This document shows, piece after piece, positions 11,701 through 21,055 of a stretch of DNA of 64,000 nt. Within the stretch, counting starts at the first letter, position 1, and each line of letters begins with the position of its first letter. Origin of the DNA: Myrica gale. Its lineage: Eukaryota; Streptophyta; Magnoliopsida; Fagales; Myricaceae. The notes under the pieces were generated by a model. That model had not been told where the DNA came from. It saw only the letters and a list, made by a program, of their open reading frames with translations, and made no database searches. Where the stretch lies: the NCBI GenBank assembly GCA_963930655.1, contig OZ005613.1:11230501-11294500 (forward strand), written 5' to 3'. Position numbers and translations under genes: made by a program.

Positions 11701-12503
11701 AAATCTCATTTACCATCAGAACTAACTATTTTAGATTTTTAATTTGATGATACTGCGTGTCTAAGTCCATTGTGCTTCTATGAGAACCTTGAAATCTTGG
11801 ATTGGCCATAGTGGTGCAACTGATAGATTGGTAGACAGATATAGATTTGTCAAGTGGAAAGCAAAAGCGTAATGTAGGATGCTTAGATTAAGCAGATCTT
11901 TTACTTTTTATAAAACAATTAAATAAGATCTTCCTCCTCCGCCCATCAATCCCTTCTCTCTCTTTCTATTCCAGTAAGGGCTTTTTTACTGCAAATGTGG
12001 AAGATGTGGAGCAGAAAGTTTTAAAATTTTATAATCGATAATCAGATAATGAACTATGCATGTAGCGTGTAACGTGTTTTGAATCGAGACAATCTAGTCA
12101 TTGGCACAGATGGGATTTACTTTCTCTTCACTTGTGTCATATGCAGGACATTTACTGAAACTTGTGGGCTTCTGCCCTACAATGTTATTGTTAGTTAGAT
12201 TATATCTTACTCATTCCACTCGGTTATTATTTGTCTGCACTTCCGTGACAATGGGGCCTGTGCCAATTCTAGGTGCATAAACTTAGGGGCATGAGTTCCC
12301 TAAATTTCTGGGTTACAAAATACCTTTAGAATCCTCCTATAAAGAAAATATCCAGCTTCCTATTATCTGTTTCAAGGTTTATTCTGTCTTTTTTGGTTTT
12401 CTATTGGGTTTATTCCATCTTTTATTTATTTTTTATATATATCGTTATTTTCAGGGAGCAGGTACAAGATTGCTTGATTACAGACGGTGAAGAGGATAGT
12501 TGA
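8710..12503 (+). CDS. CTU2: cytoplasmic tRNA 2-thiolation protein 2
   Basis: CTU2/NCS2 pairs with CTU1/NCS6 in the cytosol to thiolate the wobble uridine (mcm5s2U34) of tRNA-Lys, -Glu and -Gln, using sulfur passed on by URM1. Seven exons join in frame with GT-AG introns: 8710-9011, 9534-9882, 9965-10051, 10412-10533, 10740-10818, 11298-11695 and 12455-12503, giving 461 residues, close to the usual plant length. The N-terminus has a CAKCKFNEP cysteine motif and CADCFR, then the degenerate PP-loop VLVAFSGGPSS (about residues 92-102). Exon 6 carries CPICNSP and CCSSCRFQIL, the family's C-terminal cysteine pairs. The chosen start gives MACNASSCQ and precedes all conserved motifs. The last exon is tiny and is duplicated at 16797. 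No frame break was seen. Confidence 0.93.
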
Positions 12504-13920
12504 ATTGGCGTGCCTATCCATAGAGTCCTCCATTTTCCAAGCAAACTAACTCATACTGCGGTTCTATTACATGTCAGTTAAGACAGTTCGTCAAAGATTG
12601 CTTCAACTGCAGGAGCGCTCAAACAATGATCTGAAGTAATTTTTGGCATCATTTTTCGGTCGCAATTTCTTACTGTCTAAGATATAGGCTATCTCGGGTT
12701 TCGAGCATCGAGAAACTTGGAGTGTGAAGTCTATAATGTACTTGAAATTTTGAATTAGAAGTCTTTGGAGGCGTTTGATTGCCAAAATTTTGGGAAATGA
12801 GAATCTTTTGTTTATTGAAGTTTGTGCTGTAAAGTGTGTTAGTATAAATGTTGAAATTTTGAAGTGTGTTTGATTTGTCTGAAATTTCGAAAGTCCTTGC
12901 TAGTTTCCAACCCATATAGTCTGTTGTGATTGAAAGAGAAATATGCCTGTTTAAAGGAAGTTTGAATCAATTACAATTATTTCTTCTTGCCTCTATCAGA
13001 GGCACATTCTTTCGTAATAACTTATTGACTGGGATGGTTAAAAAAAAAGAAGAGAAGAACACTTGTTGACTAGGATGCCGAACATTTGAAGTTGGACTGT
13101 TGGAGCAATACATATTACCAATTTATTAGGTCTAGATCTACACGTAGGCCATTTTTACCGTAGTCTTTCTTAGTAGAATATTACTTGGGAGGTTCCTCCC
13201 GGGGGCAGTGACCCTTGGAGACATGTGACCCTTGGAGACGTGCCTTTCTCGCCCTCGCCCTTCGAGCCTTCCCTTGATCTTTAATTCGGGGTGTGACGTC
13301 TCCATAGCCCGTGCTGTAATCACCACTACCTGTGCCATAACCACTACCTGTGCTGTAATCTCCCCCTTCATGACTAGCTTCATCATCTCCATGTTCACCT
13401 CTCTCTTCATCACCAGCTCCATCTTCACCATCTTTATTGCATTCATCTTTGTGAATTAAGAGCCTCCATGTTTTGTTCATTCTTACTTTCTAGCTTCGGG
13501 CTGCTATTTTTGCCCACAATAAGAATTAAGATGATTGCCAATTTTTCCTTTCCTCCTCTCAAGTGCAGCTGCTCTATTTGCATAAGCTTCCAACGAGAGA
13601 AAGGAGATTGATCCAACAACAATTAGAACCAAGAAAAACAACTTTGCCATACTAGTGAAATGAAAGTTTGGAATAATTATTTTTTACAACTAGTGGTTGA
13701 TTAAGGACCTATTTATATGGATTTCATAGTCCTTAGTCCATGGAGAGTATATTGGATGTGTGCTGTGTGCACCAAATCATACACAAATGTAGTAGAGTGC
13801 ACCCCACCTTCTAGACCATAATGATGTTCATTTTCGTGGTGATCAAAATGGTGCCACTTTGAAGGTGCGCTCCCCTCGTTTTTTGGTAGCCATTGGAGTC
13901 ACTTTATAGTTAGTGTACAA
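12190..13920. repeat. tandem segmental duplication, copy 1
   Basis: From intron 6 of CTU2 through its last exon, the 3' flank and the convergent secreted-protein gene, this segment matches 16615-21010 in the same order and orientation. Shared landmarks are ACTCGGTTATTATTTGTCTG-like sequence at the start, the exon-7 region, CAGTTAAGACAGTTCGTCAA, AGAGGCACATTCTT, and the convergent gene with its TATA box. Copy 1 keeps the functional CTU2 exon. Around 12740-12885 it holds extra sequence absent from copy 2 that looks like a small insertion (GGCGTTTGATTGCC near one end). Confidence 0.8.
13181..13650 (-). pseudogene. secreted acidic protein gene, copy 1 (frameshifted)
   Basis: The minus-strand ATG at 13650-13648 starts a clear signal peptide (MAKLFFLVLIVVGSISFLSL then EAYANRA). 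That frame ends at a TAG near 13504 after 48 codons. Relative to copy 2 there is a short insertion before VGKNSS and a second frameshift before an acidic segment (KDECNKDGEDGAGDEERG). This is followed by a Gly/Ser/Tyr repeat (STGSGYGTGSGDYSTGYGD) and the shared tail GDVTPRIKDQGKA. It could be a pseudogene, or a 48-residue secreted peptide could still be made. A TATA box (CCATATAAATAGG on the minus strand) lies at about 13708-13720. The gene is convergent with CTU2. The family is not recognised. Confidence 0.55.
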
Positions 13921-13962
13921 CAACGCAAATAACTTATAGTTTAAAATATTGATATAGGGAGA

Positions 13963-15481
13963 CAATGGCGTATCTAGCATATAAAATGAGGGGGGTCGAA
14001 TTTTTAAGGTAAAATTACAAAAAAAAATTCACATAATGTAAAAAGTGTCTTAAAATTATAATATCGCAAATTAAGAACTAAAAATATTAAAAATAATAAA
14101 ATACACTTACTGAACTATTAGAGATGGTAATTGGATCCTACGGGCCTTCATCTTCTGAAAACGTTGTAAAATTGTTTCGTTCTCAATAGTATCAAAAATT
14201 TACCTCTAAATATATATTAGCATGCTATCATTAATTAGTATGGGTCAATTGGTTTTGAGGTACCAATGTGCTTTGTCTAATATTTTATTCCTAAAATTAT
14301 TCAACGTTCTACAGGTGGCAACAATTTTTTTGTGCTAAAGAAATAGGGTGGATCCATTTCACATGATATCTCTTTAGTATTTCAATATTCCAAAGAATAG
14401 CTACCTCTTGACTTTGAACCGGCCTAAAATTTTAATTCAAAGGTTTGGAGGACATTTTATAGTTTATAGTCATTAAAACAGAGTTGGGTATGTGTAAAAG
14501 AGATGCTAGCATTTCTGATTGTTGGGCCACAAAATGAAATATATGTTATGTTTTTTGTGGTTATGGGTCATGGAAGTGGGTAGATGGAGCCTTCACAACC
14601 ACACGTAGGGCCCCGAATCAGAGCTTATAAGGTGAGTTAAATTAGAGCTTCCAAAATCCAAACAAAGTAGCGTACATTTAGTCATTCGCTTTTCAAGTGC
14701 ATTCTGAAAGTGGCAACTGGCCCTACAGATTTTTAGAAACCTCCACCATCTCTTTCAAGCGCATTCTCCTTATTAATAGCTCGAGTACCCCACCTTCTTC
14801 GTCACCACCATCACCTGCACCACATGCCAGGTCGGCGAAGCCTCCAGCTACAGTCTCGCTCCCACTGACCTTGGAAGCAGGCTTGACATGTGGGATTTTA
14901 TTATGTTCAACCAAAAGGAGAAAACCATGGAGTATGTCATCTCAACATCTATTTTTCTCCGAGTAGAAATAGAAGTAGTTTAGACACGAATGTGATTAAT
15001 TTTTGAGTTGCTTAAAATTTTGGGATGTTGTAGTTGGTGAAAAAATGTAGAGAAAATTATTTGAATGAATTTTTTATATTTATTTATAATGAAAAGTAAT
15101 AATTCAACGGGAGAAAATTTAATATAGCTATTTTATTGAGGCTAAAATTTTAAAACCGAAAAGTTCTAAAATTTTGACTTCCATGGCCCATGTTGTTTTA
15201 TTACTTAGCATTCACACAGAAAAAAGGACTTAATTTTCTCCTCCGTTGGATGCTTGTCATTCGGAACGTCTCTATTTTCTGGTTTTTTTATTTATTTATT
15301 CTAAGTAACAAAGTCTACGTTTGTGGTTACTCGCTCAGAACTTTGGAGAATACAAGCAAGCATCACAGTTGTAAGTGGGGCAGGTCTGATTCTTAAGAAA
15401 AAAAATGAAAAAAAAAACAAGGGAGTTTTGGAGCCAGTGGGGGCGACCGCCCCCACCGGCACCCCCTTGGCTCCGCCTATG
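13963..15481. mobile_element. hAT (Tip100-like) non-autonomous element, 1.5 kb
   Basis: The element is flanked by a perfect 8-bp target duplication TAGGGAGA (13955-13962 and 15482-15489). The ends are CAATGGCGTATCTAGC and, inverted, CATAGGCGGAGCCAAGG, the CAnnGGCGnAnC type typical of Tip100-group hAT elements. The right end contains a GC hairpin (GGGGGCGACCGCCCCC, around 15440). No hAT transposase is present. The insertion is in the 5' flank of secreted-protein copy 1 and is absent from copy 2, so it postdates the duplication. Confidence 0.85.
14780..14983 (+). other. exon-like 67-codon frame inside the hAT element
   Basis: After a possible acceptor (TTAATAG) the frame reads LEYPTFFVTTITCTTC, then DLGSRLDMWDFIMFNQKEKT, to a TAG stop at 14981. 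The wording is protein-like but I do not recognise it. It may be a captured host exon. No start codon or upstream exon is evident. Confidence 0.25.
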
Positions 15482-15489
15482 TAGGGAGA

Positions 15490-15690
15490 ACAATACAGGA
15501 CTAGATGCAGACGTTTTAGGTAATTTGCATAAAACTCATCCGGATTAATATATTAGATTAGGTCGTGAAGATCAACATCTAATAGCATTTTCCACCCAAT
15601 TACTACTCACATTAAAAATTTAAGCAGGTATATATTATAGAATTACCACTAATCAATGATCCAAGTGTTATCCATTATCTAATTAATGAT
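15490..15690. other. spacer, no gene seen
   Basis: AT-rich sequence between the hAT target site and the SINE. No frame or repeat was recognised. Confidence 0.4.
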
Positions 15691-15702
15691 TGAAGTCGGG
15701 AC

Positions 15703-15909
15703 TCTGGTGAGGGTGGCTTTGTGGTAGGCCGCATGGCCTGGCCTAGACCATAAAGCTTCCATGCTGGGGTTCGACTCACCCCCCCCCCCCCCCCCCCCCA
15801 TGTGTGTCCCACCACTACTACAAGGGTTTTACGCAATGAGGTGTCCCAAATTTAAGTGGGTTGGGACTATGATTCCACCTTGAGCTTCTTTTTTGTTCAA
15901 AAAATAAAA
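15703..15909 (+). mobile_element. tRNA-derived SINE with poly-C tract
   Basis: The 207-bp element is bounded by a 12-bp target duplication with one mismatch (TGAAGTCGGGAC at 15691-15702 and TGAAGTCAGGAC at 15910-15921). It has an A-box-like segment near the 5' end (GTGGTAGGCCGCATGG) and a B box GGTTCGACTC near 15769, so an RNA polymerase III promoter of tRNA origin. An uninterrupted run of 21 C residues (15779-15799) follows the B box. The 3' end is T/A rich, as expected for priming. Confidence 0.8.
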
Positions 15910-15921
15910 TGAAGTCAGGAC

Positions 15922-16610
15922 ATTTGTTTTACTCAATATGATCTACATGTACTAGCCCTTCAGCCGCACTAAGTGAGAAATTATTTGATAGTGATGTGAA
16001 TTGCCATGAATCAATGATATCTCGAATGCAATTGATCATGGTTATCTAATCAAATATTATTCTTCACCACTATGGAGTTTTAAAGGTTAAAAAATCTATC
16101 GTCCTCAATTATGTCACAAACGCTTTCAAACCATAGAAGAGTTGTGGGATTTCATTTATAACGGAGAAGAAGGAAGGAGTATTAGCAGTAAATTAAGAGC
16201 TAGCTATAAGATTTTGACGGTCTGTTTTTCTAATTAAAGTAACAGAAAGTTGAAAACTATTCAGCATCATAGTCTAAAATCTGCTTAGGAAAGCAGTTTG
16301 AAGAAAAGAAACCAAAAGAGCTACTCAGATGCCCATTTAGTTAACAAATGAGCGAGCCTTTTCTGAATCCGCGGAACCCACAAATTAATCGAGCAATCTT
16401 CATGCGTCAAAAAGAAACTACGCAGGAGGCGAACAAGGGCTTCAACAGACCAACTGCTCTAGCAGCTGGGATCTGCTACCTCATTGCAGAGAACTTGACA
16501 ATCACTTTCGATCAGTCTTAGATGACCCTTTCTTAGTTGCAACATCAGTAGCTTTAACCAGGACAAGAGCTTCTCCCAGGAGGGGATTTTGATTGTCTTT
16601 GGATATGCAT
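15922..16610. other. spacer at the end of the duplicated unit, no gene seen
   Basis: No frame or repeat was recognised. At about 16600-16630 it holds overlapping ATGCAT/CATGCATATGCATG palindromes immediately before copy 2 of the duplication begins. Confidence 0.4.
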
Positions 16611-16796
16611 AATTACATGCATATGCATGTTAGATCGTACTCATTCCGCTCGGTTATTATTTGTCTGCACTTGCGTGACAATGGCGCCTTTGCCAATTCA
16701 AGGTGTATAAACTCAAATTCTCCGATGCAGAAAATACCCAGCTTCCATGTATCTGTTTCAAGGTTTATTATGTCTTATATATATTGTTATTTTCAG

Positions 16797-16848
16797 GGAG
16801 CAGATACAAGATTGCATGATTATACAAACGTTGAAGAGGATAGTTGTA
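16797..16848 (+). pseudogene. decayed duplicate of CTU2 exon 7
   Basis: After the acceptor TTTTCAG the sequence reads GGAGCAGATACAAGATTGC, matching the last CTU2 exon. The middle is changed (TTATACAAACGTT where the gene has TTACAGACGGT) and the stop TGA has become TGT. There are no upstream exons, so it is a relic of the duplication. Confidence 0.8.
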
Positions 16849-16902
16849 TTGGCGTGCCCATTCATAAGTCCTCCATTTTCCAAGAAACTAACTCATAGAC
16901 TT

Positions 16903-19760
16903 CAGGGGCGGACCCAGGCCCAGGCGAACCTGGGCGGCCGCCCGGGGTCAGTTCCTGAAAAAAAAAATTCATGTATATTTTTTTTAAAAAAATAAGTTGG
17001 CCTAGGCCACCCTGATTGGTCCAGGCCAACATAAGCCCGCCCGGGTAATTAAAAAATGCGGACTGGGCTTGATCCATCAGGCCCAGGCCCATTTTATTTT
17101 TTTAAAAAATAGGGGGGTCGTTCCCCCCGTGTTTTTGAAAAATCTCCCCTCTCCCTTATGCAGTTATGCGATCTCCATTCTCCCGACGTCGACTCCCCTC
17201 TCAGCCCTCAGGCTCTCTCTCTTCAGCCTTCAGCTCACCGCTGACGCCTTCAATCTTCAGCCTTCAGTCTCTCGAGGTACTGGCACGACAATTTTAAGGA
17301 CTCATAACGCATTTGTGTGCATGGTCTGAATTTGGGTTGAGGTTTCATAGGGGGTTCTGCCGTTCTGGCTTGGTTAACTTAGTCGTGTATTACATTTACA
17401 GTTTATTTAGTGAATTTTTGTAATTCTATGATCTTGCTCTGACTGGTTACATGCTGATTTATCAAATAATTAAATTTAGTAGCAGAGGCAGAGCCAAAAT
17501 TTTTGCTTTGTGGTTGGGGGGAAAAAGGGGGATTAACGGAGATTTTGAATCCCCTTTTTGTTTGTCAGCCGAGATTAATTATCCTTAGAGCCTGTTTACA
17601 GATTAAGCCTCCTCACAATGTATGATCAGTATCTCTCACGGAAGGTGACGTTTTCAACCTGGGGTTTCAAAGTTCTCTTTATCGATTTCATTGAGTTGAT
17701 ATTATTGGGTGACCTGGCGTGCCTTTTCTTTCCTGGTCTAAACAGGTCAAAATTCATGGGGGTTATTTTTCTTTTAAGGATTTCATTGAATTGTTAGCAC
17801 AACAGTAAAAGTATTGGAGATCATTTTTCTTGTAAAGATTTCACTGACTTGTTAGTACACTGGTTTTTTGGACTCCACTCCTGATGTTCAAGAAAATTTG
17901 ATTCCACTTTTTTGCTAGGTATGGACTAGGATCGTTTAAGCTAAGTCGTACATTTTTGTTTATGAGTTTTTGACAGTGGTTGGCATTTTATTTTTCTTCA
18001 TCATAAAAAAATTAGAATTTGGGCTGTAGATGTTGTGTATTGAGTAGACTTAGCTATACTAGGAGTTGAATCTTTGCAAAGACATATTTTCTTTGGCTTG
18101 ACTTTACTATGCTAAACCAACCTGAAGTTCTCATGTGTTTGTCTCAAATTTCTAAGCACACTCTGAACCTGGTTATAAACTTCTGAATCTAATTTTAATT
18201 TGACCCGTGCCATTTGATTCGTTACATCTCCATCCATCATGTGAACCACTGTTTAGACTTAAAGCTAGATAGTAGATAATTCTGACTTAAAAACCAGAAT
18301 CTCGGAGGTGATAGAGAGAGAGGGAGAGGGAGACAGAAAGAATTTTGGCCAAGATTTGATATTTTTCATGTGCTCGTGGTTGATGATATGCTTTATTTTG
18401 ACAAAAGAATTTTGGAAGAATCGGTCTTAGTGGTAGTGAAGGGTTCTGTTTTACGTGGTCTGAAATATTGAAGAATTCAAGAATCTATCATTGGCAGATA
18501 GATAGCATCATAGCAAAAAGGGGAGAAAGAAAAAGAAAACAATGAGGGTTTCAAAGTTTATTTTCTTTGTCCTGTTAAGTTTATTTTCTGGTCTGCTATA
18601 TGATCTATTGCCTCTTGTTGGCTTGTTGAGATATTGTAGAAACAATATGAGAAGTTGGAACTTGTTAAAACTTATAGTAGTAGGTGCTGACCACTATAAA
18701 ACTCTGTTTCATATCTGAGCAAAATGGAGAGAAAGGAAAGCCATGGACTTCTGAAGCAAAAAAGTCGGTTGGTGCAGTTAACGAGTGGTTTTCTTCTTGC
18801 TCCAAACAGTGAATGCTACTCAAGATTTTCCCAAAATTTGTTTTCCCTCTTTATGGTTGGTAATTTACACACTCCACCTGAAGCCACAATGTTGAACCTT
18901 TCTCAAGGTTCATCTGTGCTAGGGTTCATTATAATAATTTGAGTAGCTTTTTCTTTAGCCACTTTTTCAGTGCCAAAAACTGAGAATTGTTCCATTTCTT
19001 TGTGTGGTTGTCTATTTCTACCGTGGTTCCTATTATCATTAGAACATTAAGCTTCTAACTCTTGAATATTGAGTTTCCTAATTATTGATTTTACAATACT
19101 TCTTGGTTTTCCTCACTTTTTTGTTTTTCCACCATTTATGTGCCGTTTTGCATTCCATCAGTTATTTTGTTTTGTGCATTTGTATTACAAGTAGATAAAT
19201 ATACATGCTTACACAATAGTCCATTTGGCAAGTTCTATTGTACAAGATTTTTCATCCCATTAACACTTACCTACATTTGTAACCTTTGCTTGTAAAACCT
19301 TATAATTGGGCTGGTTTGGATTATACTAGTCAATTGCACGGTTTTTTGTTAACTTATTGTTCTTTATGTGGATTTGTGTAGTGAAGATCAAAATCCATTG
19401 CTGGAAGCACATTTGAACTTTGCCAATATACTTGCTTATTTGCGGTAGGTAATCTCATTTCTTTAAAACTTTTTTTCATTTCTTGCTTAATTCTAGGATG
19501 GATTGTAAAGGAAACCGGAGGAAGGGATGTTATTTGTGTATTAGTTTTTAGGTTGGATTGTGATGCTGTTGAGCCTAGGACAACCTTAGTTGAGCCCAAT
19601 ATTGTTTGCTATTATTCTTAATTGTTCAAATGTTGAGATTTGGTGTCAGCACCTTTTTATTATTGAAATATCTTGTTTGCATTACGTATGAGAAAAAATT
19701 TTCAGTCATTTTGATTTAAAAGTTCGCCCGGGTTGGTTTTCATTCCTGGTTCTGCCACTG
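16903..19760. mobile_element. hAT (Tip100-like) non-autonomous element, 2.9 kb
   Basis: The left end is CAGGGGCGGACCCAGG and the right end, inverted, is CAGTGGCAGAACCAGG, again the Tip100-type hAT terminus. CTCATAG flanks both ends (16892-16898 and 19761-19767), the likely remains of an 8-bp target duplication; three extra bases lie between it and the left terminus. The insertion splits the duplicated CTU2 3' flank, whose sequence continues on both sides. The interior has a pyrimidine-rich leader-like segment (17150-17280) but no transposase frame. A second CAGAGGCAGAGCCA motif at about 17485 may mark a nested relative. Confidence 0.75.
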
Positions 19761-19827
19761 CTCATAGTTGGTGTTGGGTTCTAATAGAACCGTTCTATTA
19801 CATATCAGTTAAGACAGTTCGTCAAAG

Positions 19828-19884
19828 ATGGCTACGGCTTCAACTGCAGGAGCTCTTAAACAACAAGTGAAAGATTTGAAGTAA
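19828..19884 (+). other. 19-codon ORF in duplicated flank
   Basis: The ATG-to-stop frame MATASTAGALKQQVKDLK is open here. In copy 1 the matching sequence (12590-12640) lacks the ATG and part of the frame. No function can be given. Confidence 0.15.
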
Positions 19885-20273
19885 TTGCTGGCCTGCATCA
19901 TTTTTCTGTCGCAGCTTTCCTACTCATGTTCAACTGGAGTGAAAAGTCTATTACTGATTGGTTGCAGTCCTTGCTAGTTTCCAATCCATTTATTTTTTCG
20001 TTAAGATTGAAAGAGAAATACGCCTGTGAAGTGAATGTAATTTAAAGGAAGCTTGACTAAATTACAAATTATTCTTTCTTGGCTCACGCAGAGGCACATT
20101 CTTCTTCGTAATAACAACTTATTGGTGAGTTGGACTATTGGAGCAATCCATATTACCAATTTATTAGGTCTGGACATTCTTATATATCCACCCGCATGCC
20201 ATATTTACAAATGTCTTTCTTAGCAGAAGATTACTTGGGAGCATTAACCCTCCGATGACAGGGAGGCTTAGAG

Positions 20274-20810
20274 TCATGACACCCTCGACGTTGAAGCCTT
20301 CCCTCGATTTTTAATTTGGGGTGTGACATCACCACGTTTAGCCACGCGTCTAGGAGTATTTTTGTCAATCTTTCCATCTCCATCGTTCTTGTTACACTCT
20401 TGATCTTCACCACACTCATCATCATCTCCGTTATCATCGTTGTTGTCGCACTCTTGATCTTCACTGCACTCATTGTCGCCTTCTTCATTCTTATCATTGT
20501 TGTCACACTCTTGATCTTCGCTGCATTCATCTTCTTTGTAGTGATTGTTCTCTTCGTCTTTACACTTCTCGTCAACAATCGTTCTTTGTTTTCTTCATGA
20601 CCTTTTGTCTTCTCTGAGAACGAGACTCTCCACCTTTTGTTTATTCTTGCTCTGTAGCCTTCGGCTACTATTTTTGCCCACTATGAGATGAGTGCCAATT
20701 TTTTCTTTCCTCCCCTCATGTGAAACTGCTCTATTTGCATCAGCTTCCAAGGATAGAAAGAAGATTGATCCAATAACAATTAGAAACAAGAAAAAAAACT
20801 TCTTTTTTAT
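20274..20810 (-). pseudogene. secreted acidic Cys-repeat protein gene, copy 2
   Basis: Reading from the codon aligned with the copy-1 start (ATA at 20810-20808), one minus-strand frame of 178 codons stays open to a TGA at 20276-20274, except for a single internal TGA at 20597-20595. It encodes a signal-peptide core (FLIVIGSIFFLSLEADANRA), a linker (VGKNSSRRLQSKNKQK), then three acidic repeats of about 18-19 residues, each with a CSEDQEC- or CGEDQEC-type core (ECSEDQECDNND). The tail GDVTPQIKNRGKAS matches copy 1. The start codon has become ATA, so the copy is probably dead. The TATA box is conserved at about 20870-20881. Ca2+ or metal binding is conceivable from composition only; the family is not recognised. 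Confidence 0.6.
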
Positions 20811-21055
20811 ACTAGTGAAATGAAGGTTTTGAATAAATATTTGTTTACAAGTAATGGTTGATCAAGGACCTATTTATATGGATTTCATAATGGTTAGTCC
20901 ATAGACAGCATATTGGGTATACGTATTAAATCACTGACACATGTGACACATGTAGTGCGGTGAAAGGTGCACTCTCCTAATTTTGCGGTGACCACTGGAG
21001 TCACTTATAGTCAGGAAACAATAAAGCGAAGTAAGAGTGCGTTTGTTTCTGTTTT

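Larger units (their letters stand above)
16615..21010. repeat. tandem segmental duplication, copy 2
   Basis: This is the second copy of 12190-13920. It begins in sequence matching CTU2 intron 6, includes a decayed exon 7, and resumes after a 2.9-kb hAT insertion (16903-19760) with the CTU2 3' flank and then the second secreted-protein gene and its promoter. Similarity to copy 1 fades after about 21010. Confidence 0.8.

Noticed and set aside
15703-15800. A functional tRNA gene suggested by the A and B box motifs
   Set aside because: No cloverleaf can be formed and the segment is bounded by SINE target duplications and a C tract.
20316-20600. Very hydrophobic plus-strand frame that looks like membrane protein
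   Set aside because: It is the antisense shadow of the acidic repeat protein; GAT/GAA-rich coding sequence reads as Ile/Phe/Leu on the other strand.
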